Shown: positions 9,352 to 18,033, numbered from the stretch's first letter. The stretch is 64,000 bases of DNA from Defluviimonas salinarum (GCF_026013545.1 NZ_JAPDOG010000007.1:62001-126000), one strand, 5' to 3'. Made by a program: numbers and translations. Notes: generated from the sequence alone by a model not told the origin.

Positions 9352-10257
9352 GTGAATTGGAGATTGAGCCGCGCCGTGGAACCACCCGCTGACGACGAAC
9401 TTAAGAGGCTCCAGATCGAACTTGAGCATTTGCTGGGTCGATGTCTGCTGAAACTGCAACACTATGAAGGTCTGATCAAAGCAATCATCGCCGATCACAA
9501 GATCTCAGGGTCGGTTCATGACTTAGAGGCGATACGAGAGGAACGCGCAGGCGCCACCGCCCGCAAGACGCTCGGATCTTTGGTCGGCGACTTCCTTGGA
9601 TCATGTGTTGTTGCCAACGAGATCGACACTCCCACCGAGGCGACGGCTGATTCTTCTGAGGTCGCCAACTCGTTCAGTTCGTGGATCTACACCGAGTATT
9701 CGGACGCCGATTTCGCCCGGATACAAAGTGAAATGAAAGAGTTGGTGGATCTGAGGAACAACTTGGTCCACCATTTCATCGATCAACACAGCCTCGGAAC
9801 CTTGGACGGATGCCGTAGCGGGCGCGATGCCTTGGTTGCGGCCAACAGCCGGATCGACGAACACCTCAAACAACTCAAGAACTGGGCTGAAGAGTTCTTG
9901 CAAGTTCGTCGAATTCTCGCGGAATTCTTAGGGTCGGATGCGGCCACCGACTTCATCGTAAATGGCATTCGGCCGGATGGCACCGTGTGGTGGCCAGGTG
10001 CAGGCATTGTGTATGCATTGCGGGGGGCAGCCCGCAGGCTGGCTGTAGATGGATGGACATCTCTTGCGGCAGCCAGCAAGTGGATTGCCGAGGTGCAGCC
10101 CGAACAAATCCCGAAGAGATACGGATGCAGAAGTTGGCACCAGGTCGTGAACGAGGCGCGAGTGTTTGACCTCCGGTACTTTGAGGTGGATGGGCAGCGA
10201 GTTGCTTGCTATCGGGAAAGGACAAAGTGCACCGCGAACGGGAGCCTGCCGGCGTAG
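9352..10257 (+). CDS. OST-HTH/LOTUS domain protein with HEPN-like N-terminal region
   Basis: A 301-residue cytoplasmic protein. Residues 1-215 are mostly helical and carry an R-x4-H motif (Arg135-NNLV-His140, within DLRNNLVHHF), the signature of HEPN RNase-type folds. Residues about 225-290 (WTSLAAASKWI ... PKRYGCRSWHQVV ... FDLRY) match the OST-HTH/LOTUS fold, which binds RNA, notably G-quadruplex RNA in studied cases. Base composition is clearly lower than its neighbours: 24 G/C of 60 in 9721-9780. The start could be GTG 9352 or GTG 9376; a GGAGA at 9359 favours 9376. The function is unknown, and an RNA-targeting or defence role is inference. Confidence 0.75.
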   Translation: MNWRLSRAVEPPADDELKRLQIELEHLLGRCLLKLQHYEGLIKAIIADHKISGSVHDLEAIREERAGATARKTLGSLVGDFLGSCVVANEIDTPTEATADSSEVANSFSSWIYTEYSDADFARIQSEMKELVDLRNNLVHHFIDQHSLGTLDGCRSGRDALVAANSRIDEHLKQLKNWAEEFLQVRRILAEFLGSDAATDFIVNGIRPDGTVWWPGAGIVYALRGAARRLAVDGWTSLAAASKWIAEVQPEQIPKRYGCRSWHQVVNEARVFDLRYFEVDGQRVACYRERTKCTANGSLPA

Positions 10258-10319
10258 AAACTGCGAACGGCGGCAATGTATCGCAGAGCGGGCCGCCTTT
10301 GTTTGCGAACCCCAAAAAC

Positions 10320-10339
10320 ACTTAGGCACCTGCATAAGT
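10320..10339. promoter_or_regulatory. Upstream operator-like palindrome of the ArsR/SRPBCC operon
   Basis: ACTTA-N10-TAAGT, 20 bp. It matches the second site at 10370-10389 at 15 of 20 positions, and the two centres are 50 bp apart. Confidence 0.6.
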
Positions 10340-10367
10340 TTCTCTTGCGCGACTCGCGGGCCCGGAG

Positions 10368-10391
10368 ATACTTAGGTGCGTGACTAAGTAT
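10368..10391. promoter_or_regulatory. Proximal operator of the ArsR/SRPBCC operon
   Basis: ATACTTAG-N8-CTAAGTAT, a perfect 8-bp inverted repeat ending 10 bases before the ArsR-type regulator's ATG at 10402. Its form and place suit autorepression by the ArsR protein. A GGAGA just left of it is too far to serve as the ribosome binding site. Confidence 0.7.
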
Positions 10392-10401
10392 TAGGGCGCA
10401 G

Positions 10402-10749
10402 ATGAACCTCTCCCCGGGCCAGCTCGACCTTCTGTTCCAGGCGCTCGGCGACCCGACCCGCCGCGCGATCCTCGAACGGCTGGCGCGCGGCCCCGCCACC
10501 GTCACCGAGCTTGCCGCACCGTTCGACATGGCGCTGCCCTCGTTCCTCGGCCATGTCCGCAAGCTCGAAACTTCGGGCCTCGTCGAAACCGCGAAGCACG
10601 GCCGCAGCCGCACCGTGACCCTCGTCCCCGGCGCCTTCACGCCGGTGCGCTCGTGGCTCGACGAGCAGCGGGCGCTCTGGGAAGGCCGGCTCGACCGCTT
10701 CGATGCCTATGTCCAGACCCTCATGCAGGAAAAGCGCGATGAACCTTGA
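10402..10749 (+). CDS. ArsR-family winged-helix regulator of an SRPBCC operon
   Basis: A 115-residue metalloregulator-like protein with an ArsR HTH (ALGDPTRRAILERL, then TVTELAAPFDMALPSFLGHVRKLETSGLV) but no cysteine metal site in the recognition helix. This subtype typically pairs with SRPBCC genes rather than metal resistance. Its 3' end overlaps the following SRPBCC gene by 11 bases. Two matching palindromes at 10320 and 10368 are probable binding sites. The inducing ligand is unknown. Confidence 0.93.
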   Translation: MNLSPGQLDLLFQALGDPTRRAILERLARGPATVTELAAPFDMALPSFLGHVRKLETSGLVETAKHGRSRTVTLVPGAFTPVRSWLDEQRALWEGRLDRFDAYVQTLMQEKRDEP

Positions 10750-11215
10750 CCTCGATCCTGATCTCGACCTCGTCCTGACCCGCACACTCGCCGCCCCGCG
10801 CGAGCTTCTCTTCGAATGCTGGACCGAGGAGCGGCACCTGCCACATTTCTTCGTGCCGCGCCCGCATCGCGTCATCCGCTGCCGCCTCGACCCCCGCACC
10901 GGCGGCACTTTCGAGACGACCTTCGAGGTCGACGGGCAGGAGATGCAGAACAACGGCGTCTATCTCGAGGTGATCGAGAATGAAAAGCTCGTCTTCACGG
11001 ACGGCTACACCGAAGGCTGGAAGCCCGCGCCGGACCCGTTCATGACCGCCATCGTGCTTTTCGAGGACGCCGGCGACGGCCGCACGACCTACACCGCCAT
11101 CGCCCGCCACCGCTCGGCCGAGAAGGCCGAGGCGCACAATGCGATGGGCTTTCACGAGGGCTGGGGCACCGTCGCTGACCAGCTCGAAGCCTACGCGCAG
11201 GGGCTGATGACATGA
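10739..11215 (+). CDS. SRPBCC (AHSA1-like) domain protein
   Basis: A 158-residue START/Bet v1-like fold protein. Family features are RTLAAPRELLFECWTEERHLPHFF near the start, GGTFETTFEVDG, then NGVYLEVIENEKLVFTDGYTEGW and a C-terminal MGFHEGWGTVADQLEAYA. These small cytoplasmic proteins bind hydrophobic ligands; no reaction can be assigned. The ATG at 10739 lies inside the regulator gene, and its own end overlaps the next gene by ATGA, so the three genes form one operon. Confidence 0.92.
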   Translation: MNLDLDPDLDLVLTRTLAAPRELLFECWTEERHLPHFFVPRPHRVIRCRLDPRTGGTFETTFEVDGQEMQNNGVYLEVIENEKLVFTDGYTEGWKPAPDPFMTAIVLFEDAGDGRTTYTAIARHRSAEKAEAHNAMGFHEGWGTVADQLEAYAQGLMT

Positions 11216-12126
11216 CCGCCCCGGCCCGCTTTTCGACCCTTGCGTTCGAACGCAAGGTGGCCGCGCCGCCAGCCACGCTATGGCAGGCCTGGACCGACCC
11301 CTCCATGCGCGCCATGTGGGCCGCCCCGAGCGCGGAGGTGACCGTCGACTTCCTTCAGGCCGACACCCGCGTCGGCGGCCGCGAGATATCCCTCTGCCGC
11401 GCCAAAGGGCAGCCCGACATCCGCTGCGAGGTCGGCTGGCTCCTGCTCGCGCCGCCGCGCCACAGCGTCAACTACGAGGTCCTGCAATCCGGCGGTCACA
11501 CCCTCTCGACCGCGCTCGTCACGGCGGAAATCGCGCCCGAGGCTGACGGCAGCCGCCTTCGGGTGACGGTTCAGCTCTCCTCGGCGGCCGAGGACATGGA
11601 GACCGGCTACCGGCAGGGCTTCGGCGCCGGTCTCGACAACCTGGCACGGCTCTCCGGGCGCACGATGGTCCTCGAACGCGACATCGCAGCGCCCCTCGGC
11701 ACGGTCTGGGCCGCCTGGACCGATCCCGCGGCCCTGCCGGAATGGTGGGGGCCGAACGGCTTTTCCTGCCGCACCACGCGCATCGACCTCCGCGAGGGCG
11801 GCGAATGGGTCTTCGACATGATCGGGCCGGACGGCACCGTCTATCCCAACCACCACCGCTACACCCGCCACGTCCCCCTCGCCCGGATCGACTACACCTT
11901 GCACTGGGGCGAGAACGGCCCGAAACATGCCGACGCGAGCGTCCGGTTCGAGGATCACGGCGGCCGCACCACCGTCACGCTGACAATGATCTTCGCGACA
12001 GCGGCGGAATATGACGCGGCGAAGGGCTTCGGCGCGGTGGAGCTTGGTCAGGAGACGCTCGGAAAGCTCGCGGCCTACGTCGGGGCAAGCCGGGCACCGG
12101 TTGCGGCGCCCGAAGGGAAGGCCTAA
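11212..12126 (+). CDS. Double SRPBCC (AHSA1-like) domain protein
   Basis: A 304-residue protein made of two AHSA1-like modules in tandem (about residues 8-145 and 150-290). Each begins with the same pattern: ERKVAAPPATLWQAWTDP and ERDIAAPLGTVWAAWTDP. The second module is closer to the canonical family (LPEWWGP, GGEWVFDMIGPDG). The first has lost several of these positions (MRAMWAAPS). It overlaps the preceding gene by four bases. An internal duplication or fusion of two operon members is the simplest origin. Confidence 0.9.
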   Translation: MTAPARFSTLAFERKVAAPPATLWQAWTDPSMRAMWAAPSAEVTVDFLQADTRVGGREISLCRAKGQPDIRCEVGWLLLAPPRHSVNYEVLQSGGHTLSTALVTAEIAPEADGSRLRVTVQLSSAAEDMETGYRQGFGAGLDNLARLSGRTMVLERDIAAPLGTVWAAWTDPAALPEWWGPNGFSCRTTRIDLREGGEWVFDMIGPDGTVYPNHHRYTRHVPLARIDYTLHWGENGPKHADASVRFEDHGGRTTVTLTMIFATAAEYDAAKGFGAVELGQETLGKLAAYVGASRAPVAAPEGKA

Positions 12127-12156
12127 CGTCCGCGCAAAGTCCTGCCGGAGTGCCCC

Positions 12157-14727
12157 ATGAAAGACGCCGCGCCGCAGCCGACGCTGCTTGCCGAGTACCA
12201 GCCCTACCCCTTCACCGTGACCGGGGTCGAGCTGACCTTCCGCCTCGCGCCCGCGGCGACGCGCGTCATCGCGAAGATCGGCTTCGCGCCCAACCCTGAG
12301 CGCCCCGGCCGCCACGACCTGCGCCTCGACGGCGAGACGCTGACGCTGATCTCGGCCGCGGTCGACGGCCGCCCGCTCTCGCCCACGATCGACGGCGCGG
12401 GCCTCACGGTTCCCGCCGCCGCGCTGCCCCAGGGCCCCTTCACCTGGGAGGCCGAGGTCGAGATCGACCCCAAGGGTAACACCGCGCTCGAAGGGCTCTA
12501 CATGTCGGGCGGCATGTACTGCACCCAGTGCGAGGCCGAGGGTTTCCGCAAAATCACCTTCTACCCGGACCGCCCCGACGTGATGGCGCCCTTCAAGGTG
12601 CGGATCGAGTCGGACCTGCCGGTGCTTCTGTCGAACGGCAACCCGACCGCCGAGGGCGAGGGCTGGGCCGAGTGGACCGATCCGTGGCCGAAGCCCGCTT
12701 ATCTCTTCGCCCTCGTCGCGGGCGACCTCGCCGCGGTGCGCGACAGCTTCACCACGATGTCGGGCAGGAAGGTCGATCTCGCGATCTGGGTCCGCGACGG
12801 CGACCAGGACCGCTGCCCCTACGCGATGGACAGCCTGATCCGCTCGATGAAGTGGGACGAGGAGGCCTACGGGCGCGAATACGACCTCGACGTCTTCAAC
12901 ATCGTCGCCGTGGACGACTTCAACATGGGCGCGATGGAGAACAAGGGGTTGAACATTTTCAACTCGAAACTCGTTCTGGCGAGCCCGGAGACCGCCACAG
13001 ATGCAGATTTCGAACGTATCGAGGGGGTGATCGCCCACGAGTACTTCCACAACTGGACCGGCAACCGCATCACCTGTCGCGACTGGTTCCAGCTCTGCCT
13101 GAAGGAGGGTCTGACGGTCTTCCGCGACCAGGAGTTCACCTCCGACATGCGCTCCGCGCCGGTGAAGCGGATCGACGACGTGCTGACCTTGCGCGCCCGC
13201 CAGTTCCGCGAAGACATGGGCCCCCTTGCCCATCCGGTCCGTCCCGACAGCTATTTCGAGATCAACAATTTCTACACCGCGACCGTCTACGAGAAGGGCG
13301 CCGAGGTCATCGGCATGCTCAAGCGCCTCGTCGGCGAGGACGGATATCGCCGCGCGCTCGACCTCTATTTCGACCGCCATGACGGCGATGCCGCCACGAT
13401 CGAGGACTGGCTCAAGGTGTTCGAGGACGCGACCGGACGGGATCTTGCGCAGTTCAAGCGCTGGTACACCGATGCCGGCACCCCGCGGCTCGCGGTCACG
13501 GAGGACTGGCAGGACGGCGCCTACACGCTCACCTTCACCCAGAAAACAGCGCCGACGCCCGGCCAGGACGTCAAGGCGCCGCGCGTGATCCCGATCGCGG
13601 TCGGCCTTCTCAACCCCAACGGCGACGAGGTCGTGCCCACCACCGTGCTCGAGATGAGCAAGGCGACGCAGAGCTTCCGCTTCGACGGCCTCTCCGCGCG
13701 GCCCGTGCCCTCGCTCCTGCGCGGCTTCTCCGCCCCGGTAGTGCTCGACCGCGCGGTGGAACCGGCCGAGCGCGCCTTTCTCCTCGCCCATGACACCGAT
13801 CCCTTCAACCGGTGGGAGGCGGGCCGCGCGCTCGCCAAGGACGTGCTGATCACAATGATCGCCGACGGGACCGACCCCGACGGCGGCTTCATCGACGCCC
13901 TCGGCCGGCTTCTCGCCGATGAGACGCTCGACCCCGCCTTCCGCGCGCTCTGCCTGCGGCTGCCGTCCGAGGACGACCTCGCCCAGACGCTGCACGATGC
14001 CGGCCGCGCGCCCGATCCCGCCCATATCCACGGCCAACGCAAGCGCCTCGCCACCGCCATCGCCCGGCGGCTCGAAACCCCGCTCGCCGCGACCTACGCG
14101 GCGATGGCGACGCCCGGCGCCTTCTCGCCCGACGCCGCCTCGGCGGGCCGCCGGGCGCTCCGCCTCGCCTGCCTCGCGCTCCTGAACCGGATCGACGGCG
14201 GCGACCGCGCGGCGGCGCTCTACAACGACGCCGGCAACATGACCGAGAGTGCCGGCGCGCTCGCCTGCCTGATCGAGGCCGGGCGCGGCGAGGCGGCGAC
14301 AAACGCCTTCTACGAGCGCTGGCACGAAAACCGCCTCGTCATCGACAAGTGGTTCATGATCCAGCTCCTCCATGCCGCCCCTGACAAGACCGCCGCGACC
14401 GCCGAGCGGCTCGCCGCACATCCCGATTTCGACTGGAAAAACCCCAACCGGTTCCGCGCCCTGATGGGGGCGCTTTCGGCCAACCACGCGGGCTTCCACG
14501 ACGCCTCGGGTGCCGCCTACCGCTTCTATGCCGACTGGCTCCTGAAGCTCGACCCGGTCAATCCGCAGATCACCGCTCGCATGTCCACCGCCTTCGAGAC
14601 CTGGGCCCGCTACGACGCCGACCGAAAGGCGCTGATCCGGGCCGAGCTATCCCGCATCCTCCACCACCCGAGCCTGTCGCGCGACACCCGCGAGATGGTG
14701 ACCCGGATCCTCGGTGCCGATGCGTAA
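12157..14727 (+). CDS. pepN: Aminopeptidase N (M1 family)
   Basis: An 856-residue zinc aminopeptidase of the bacterial PepN type that trims N-terminal residues from cytoplasmic peptides. The exopeptidase motif GAMEN is at 258-262. The zinc site is HEYFH (294-298) with the third ligand Glu317 in LKEG. The N-terminal beta domain and a long helical C-terminal domain give the usual E. coli-like length. Its stop region overlaps the start of an SDR gene by 14 bases, implying co-transcription. Confidence 0.97.
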   Translation: MKDAAPQPTLLAEYQPYPFTVTGVELTFRLAPAATRVIAKIGFAPNPERPGRHDLRLDGETLTLISAAVDGRPLSPTIDGAGLTVPAAALPQGPFTWEAEVEIDPKGNTALEGLYMSGGMYCTQCEAEGFRKITFYPDRPDVMAPFKVRIESDLPVLLSNGNPTAEGEGWAEWTDPWPKPAYLFALVAGDLAAVRDSFTTMSGRKVDLAIWVRDGDQDRCPYAMDSLIRSMKWDEEAYGREYDLDVFNIVAVDDFNMGAMENKGLNIFNSKLVLASPETATDADFERIEGVIAHEYFHNWTGNRITCRDWFQLCLKEGLTVFRDQEFTSDMRSAPVKRIDDVLTLRARQFREDMGPLAHPVRPDSYFEINNFYTATVYEKGAEVIGMLKRLVGEDGYRRALDLYFDRHDGDAATIEDWLKVFEDATGRDLAQFKRWYTDAGTPRLAVTEDWQDGAYTLTFTQKTAPTPGQDVKAPRVIPIAVGLLNPNGDEVVPTTVLEMSKATQSFRFDGLSARPVPSLLRGFSAPVVLDRAVEPAERAFLLAHDTDPFNRWEAGRALAKDVLITMIADGTDPDGGFIDALGRLLADETLDPAFRALCLRLPSEDDLAQTLHDAGRAPDPAHIHGQRKRLATAIARRLETPLAATYAAMATPGAFSPDAASAGRRALRLACLALLNRIDGGDRAAALYNDAGNMTESAGALACLIEAGRGEAATNAFYERWHENRLVIDKWFMIQLLHAAPDKTAATAERLAAHPDFDWKNPNRFRALMGALSANHAGFHDASGAAYRFYADWLLKLDPVNPQITARMSTAFETWARYDADRKALIRAELSRILHHPSLSRDTREMVTRILGADA

Positions 14728-15430
14728 GGTCGCGCTGGTCACCGGCGCCGCGGACGGGATCGGGCAGGAAACCGCCCGGCTGATGGCGAAGGCGGGCTGG
14801 GACGTCGCGGTCCACTGCCACCGGAACCGCGCCGGTGCCGAGGCCACCGCCCGCGCCGTGGCTGAGGCCGGCGGCCGGGCTGAAGTTCTGCAGGCCGACC
14901 TCGCCGAACCGATGGCGCCGCAGGAGCTGATGGCAGCCTGCGGCGCGGCCTTCCCGCGCCTTGACGCGCTGGTCAACAATGCCGGCATCACCGATGCCGC
15001 CGCCCGCGTCGAGGAGATCACGCCCGCGCGGCTCACCCGCATGTTCGCCGTCAACCTCACCGCGCCCTTCCTGCTCGCGGGCCTCGCCGCGCGGTGCATG
15101 TCGACCCGGCATGGCGGCGAGGGCGGCGTTATCGTCAACGTCTCCTCGGTCGCCGCCCGGCACGGCGCGGCCGGGCACTATGTCGAGTACGCCTCGGCCA
15201 AGGCCGGGCTCGACATCCTGACGAAGGGCCTCGCCGAGGAGGTCGCGGCCGAGGGCATCCGCGTCGTCTCGATCCGCCCGGGAAGGGTCGAGTCCGGCGC
15301 CCCCGCCGAGACGGTCGCGGTGGACCGCCTCGGCCGGCCGGACGAGATCGCAAAGGCCATCGTCTGGCTCGCCTCGGACGAGGCCTCCCGGGTCACCGGA
15401 ACGGTGTTCGACATCAACGGCGGGCGCTGA
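14714..15430 (+). CDS. Short-chain dehydrogenase/reductase (3-ketoacyl-ACP reductase-like)
   Basis: A 238-residue classical SDR. The nucleotide-binding motif is TGAADGIGQ near residue 10, NNAG is at about 90, and the catalytic Ser and YxxxK are in SSVAARHG and YASAK (about 146-166). The closing TGTVFDINGG is typical of FabG-like enzymes using NAD(P)H. The start is GTG 14714 or ATG 14720, both inside pepN. Substrate is not determinable; similarity in form to FabG does not make it the essential one. Confidence 0.93.
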   Translation: MPMRKVALVTGAADGIGQETARLMAKAGWDVAVHCHRNRAGAEATARAVAEAGGRAEVLQADLAEPMAPQELMAACGAAFPRLDALVNNAGITDAAARVEEITPARLTRMFAVNLTAPFLLAGLAARCMSTRHGGEGGVIVNVSSVAARHGAAGHYVEYASAKAGLDILTKGLAEEVAAEGIRVVSIRPGRVESGAPAETVAVDRLGRPDEIAKAIVWLASDEASRVTGTVFDINGGR

Positions 15431-15627
15431 GCCGCGAATCGCGCGCGACGCGCGGCGGCCCGGTTCCGATTGGTGATGATTCCGGCGCCAATCCTGACCA
15501 GCAAATATTACTGTTTACGTCGCGGAATGTCGCAAAAGGTCAGGAATGCCGCCATACGCCACGCCCTTTCACTGTGATATGCTTGGTTCGTGGTGGGTGG
15601 AGTCTGACGTTGCCAATCGAGTACTTT

Positions 15628-16026
15628 ATGAAACGCAGCCAGGGGCGGCGCCCCCGGACTTATCTTGCGCTCGGCGTCGGCATGGCCGCGGCCTATGCGG
15701 CCGTGAAGTACGAGTTCGGCGCGCTGACCCTTGGTCTCGCAGCGGTGTATCTCGCGCTGGTCCTGCGCCGGTTGATCCTTAACCCGGCCACCGGATTCCG
15801 GCTCGGCCAGACCCGGATCGACTGGTTCACCGAGAGGGGTACCGAGAGCGCCGCGCTCACCGACCTCGTCGGCGTCACGATCTCGCGCAGCCCCGAGGGC
15901 CGCACGGTCTGCACCCTGACCCTGCGCGGCGGCCGCGCGATCACGCTTTCGGGGGTCGAGGATCTCGATCCGAAGCGGCTGATCCGCGAATTCATGCGCC
16001 GCGGCATTCCGACCGAGGCCTGCTGA
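15628..16026 (+). CDS. Small membrane protein with cytoplasmic C-terminal domain
   Basis: A 132-residue protein with two closely spaced hydrophobic helices (about residues 11-26 and 31-47), followed by a soluble domain of roughly 80 residues with alternating beta-like pattern (GQTRIDWF, LVGVTISR, RTVCTLTLRGGRAITL). That layout resembles small PH-like membrane proteins, but I do not recognise a named family. ATG 15628 is preferred; a TTG at 15610 is an alternative. The 197 bases upstream include a stretch of relatively low GC that probably holds its promoter. Confidence 0.7.
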   Translation: MKRSQGRRPRTYLALGVGMAAAYAAVKYEFGALTLGLAAVYLALVLRRLILNPATGFRLGQTRIDWFTERGTESAALTDLVGVTISRSPEGRTVCTLTLRGGRAITLSGVEDLDPKRLIREFMRRGIPTEAC

Positions 16027-16042
16027 CCGAGGTGCGTCCGCC

Positions 16043-16678
16043 TCAGGCGTCGGTATTCCCGCAATAGCTCTGCTGGCTGGTCCACTGCGCCATGTCGGCG
16101 CGTTTCGCGGCCGAGCGCATCGGCGCCCAGTCGCGCGCCACGCCGCGCCAGCCGCCGGTGCCGTCCGAGACGATGGCCCCGTCGCGCCCGACCTGGCGCG
16201 CCGCGATCTTGACCGCGCAGGCGAGGTTCGCACCGCCATCGGTCAGCCCGGCCGTATCGGCCGCGTCGCAGTCATAGGCCCGCGCGGTCTGCGGCGCGAT
16301 CTGCATCAGGCCGATCCACTGGCCGCCGCCGCCCTTGGCCTTGGGGTTCCAGGTGCTCTCATGCTTGGCCAGCGCCGAAAAGAGGCCGGCCCAGAACGCC
16401 CGACGCTCGGGCATCGTCGCCTCGACGTAGTTCGGGCAGAAGGTCTCGATATCGGCCGGTACCGTCGAGGCGAGAATCGCCCCCTCCGCCCTCAGCGCCT
16501 CGAGCGTCGCCGCGGTCCATTCCGCTGCCTCTGGCCGGTGGTCCCAGCGCATCGCCGGGAGGAACGCGGCCTGATCGACCGTGCCGCCGGACTCCACGCA
16601 GGCAGCCGGGAGCAGGGCGAGAACGAAGGCCAGCGGGCGGGCCAGGGGCGGGAACGATGCCATCGGATCGGCAGCCAT
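16043..16678 (-). CDS. Lytic transglycosylase (SLT-domain) lipoprotein
   Basis: A 211-residue exported protein with a lipobox (LPAAC, about residues 26-30), so probably outer-membrane anchored. The SLT-type domain shows the catalytic glutamate in AKHESTWNP and the GLMQIAPQTA motif, followed by a C-terminal YCG. It would cleave peptidoglycan between MurNAc and GlcNAc. The start is ATG 16678, with GAGGG upstream at a slightly long distance; ATG 16663 would still leave a lipoprotein signal. Confidence 0.88.
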   Translation of the reverse strand: MAADPMASFPPLARPLAFVLALLPAACVESGGTVDQAAFLPAMRWDHRPEAAEWTAATLEALRAEGAILASTVPADIETFCPNYVEATMPERRAFWAGLFSALAKHESTWNPKAKGGGGQWIGLMQIAPQTARAYDCDAADTAGLTDGGANLACAVKIAARQVGRDGAIVSDGTGGWRGVARDWAPMRSAAKRADMAQWTSQQSYCGNTDA

Positions 16679-17085
16679 GATGCACCGGACCCTCGCGCCG
16701 GCGCCGGGGAGAATGCCCGGATCGCCGGGCCGTGCAACCGCAGCGCATGAGCATCGGCGGATAACCGCCTGAATTCCCCTGCTTCGCCCGGCACCCCACT
16801 CCGCAGCCCTCCGTCGCGAAGGCGTATCCGGACCAAGCCTCATTGGGCTTTCCGCGCCTCCCGGCGCCGCCCGCGCCGTCCCGCGTAAAGGCCCCGCGCC
16901 ATCGCGGCGCCTGTGGATGCTTGCGCCCCGCACGCGGAGCGAAAGGCGCGCTCCGCCGTGCCGGCTTCTGCCAGCGCCGCGATTCTCCCCCTTCGAATCG
17001 GTCTCGGCGGGACCGGGCGCTCGCCGCAACGTGATCCCGCCGTGACCGCCACGGCGGCTATGGATAGGAGCCGAAAGGAGGCCCG
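16679..17085. other. 407-base gap without a recognisable gene
   Basis: Contains only Arg/Ala/Pro-rich random-looking frames. A purine-rich GAAAGGAGG before 17086 is the ribosome binding site of the next gene. I see no RNA gene or repeat of note. Confidence 0.5.
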
Positions 17086-17643
17086 ATGCGCCGCCCCGCC
17101 GCCGCCCTCGTCCTTGCGCTGCTCGCCGCCACGGCCGCAGCACAGGACCGCGCCGGCCGCAACACGCCGGGCGACTGGGTCGTCACCCACCACCGCCATT
17201 TCGGTCTCTGGGACTCGGTCTGCGACGAACGGCAGGAGGGCGCATCCATGCACCGGCGCTGTTACATCCGCTATGTGGAGGTCTTCTCGCACCGGCCCGC
17301 CTTCGCCGCGCATTTTCTCTTCGTGACACCCGAGGGCGCGGACCTGCGGATCGAATACGGCTCCGAGCCCGGCACCCGCTTCGCCAAGGACGGCCACCGC
17401 ATCGAGACCGGCGGCGCGACGGTCTGGACCGCGACCCGCGCCGGCTGCCTCGCGGGCGGGAACTGCATCTTCACCGGCGCCGAGGCGGCCGAACTCTACG
17501 CCCGCCTGCGCGCCGGCGGCACCTGGCGCTTCGACTTCGCCGACCGCCACGGCGCCTTCCGGCAACTCGCCTGGGATCTCGCGCCCTTCGCCGCGGCGGC
17601 GGCCGATTTCGAAGCCGAAGCCGCCGCCCGCGGCCTGCGCTAG
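17086..17643 (+). CDS. Hypothetical exported protein
   Basis: A 185-residue protein with a clear Sec signal peptide (residues 1-19, ending AAAQ). The mature part has GDWVVTHH, paired cysteines (SVCDERQEG ... RRCYIRY and GCLAGGNCIF) and an aromatic C-terminal region. The GDW start and Cys pairs recall the IalB family of periplasmic proteins, but the resemblance is weak. AAAGGAGG lies 6 bases before the ATG. It is convergent with the HxlR gene, overlapping by four bases at the stops. Confidence 0.75.
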   Translation: MRRPAAALVLALLAATAAAQDRAGRNTPGDWVVTHHRHFGLWDSVCDERQEGASMHRRCYIRYVEVFSHRPAFAAHFLFVTPEGADLRIEYGSEPGTRFAKDGHRIETGGATVWTATRAGCLAGGNCIFTGAEAAELYARLRAGGTWRFDFADRHGAFRQLAWDLAPFAAAAADFEAEAAARGLR

Positions 17644-17969
17644 CCGGAAACCACCGGCGGGGTATGGTCCTCGCCCCAGTCGTAGAGCGCCTGCATCACC
17701 GGCCCGAACGCCCGGCCCTTCTCGGTCAGCGCGTAGTCCGCGCGCGGCGGGTGCTGCGAATAGACCTCGCGCGCAACGAGCCCTGCCTCCTCGAGCTTCT
17801 TCAGCCGCGCCGAAAGCGTGTTGGGCGACAGGCCGAGCTCGGCCTGAAGGTCGGCAAAGCGCCGGTTTCCCTCGAGAAAGAACTCGCGGAGGATCAGGAG
17901 CGACCACTGGTCGCCGACGATGTTGGTGGCCCTGAGGATCGGGCAGTTGTCGCGTGCGGCTCGTTTCAT
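17640..17969 (-). CDS. HxlR-family transcriptional regulator
   Basis: A 109-residue winged-helix protein. The HxlR pattern is complete: CPILRATNIVGDQWSLLILREF, RRFADLQAELGLSPNTLSARLKKLEEAGLV, the wing PPRADYALTEKG, and a final dimer helix. It is divergent from the membrane protein at 18062, separated by an AT-rich promoter region holding a 17-bp palindrome. That arrangement makes the membrane protein its likely target. The only Cys is at position 9, where redox-sensing HxlR proteins often carry one. Confidence 0.94.
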   Translation of the reverse strand: MKRAARDNCPILRATNIVGDQWSLLILREFFLEGNRRFADLQAELGLSPNTLSARLKKLEEAGLVAREVYSQHPPRADYALTEKGRAFGPVMQALYDWGEDHTPPVVSG

Positions 17970-18016
17970 CGGCGGAGGATAACACTCTCGTTACGGATCC
18001 GGAATTTACTATTATT

Positions 18017-18033
18017 TATATAGTCACTATATA
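18017..18033. promoter_or_regulatory. AT-rich palindrome in the HxlR divergent promoter
   Basis: TATATAGT-C-ACTATATA is a perfect 17-bp inverted repeat in a strongly AT-rich island between the divergent HxlR and membrane-protein genes. It is a probable operator overlapping the promoter elements of one or both genes. Confidence 0.65.

Noticed and set aside
11278-14499. A minus-strand open frame of more than 1,000 codons opposite the SRPBCC and pepN genes.
   Set aside because: Antisense shadow of pepN with low-complexity composition; pepN has a full motif set.
15094-15627. Extension of the small membrane protein gene at 15628 back into the SDR gene.
   Set aside because: The extra sequence overlaps the SDR in another frame and is Arg/Gly-rich; the ATG at 15628 gives a coherent two-helix membrane protein.
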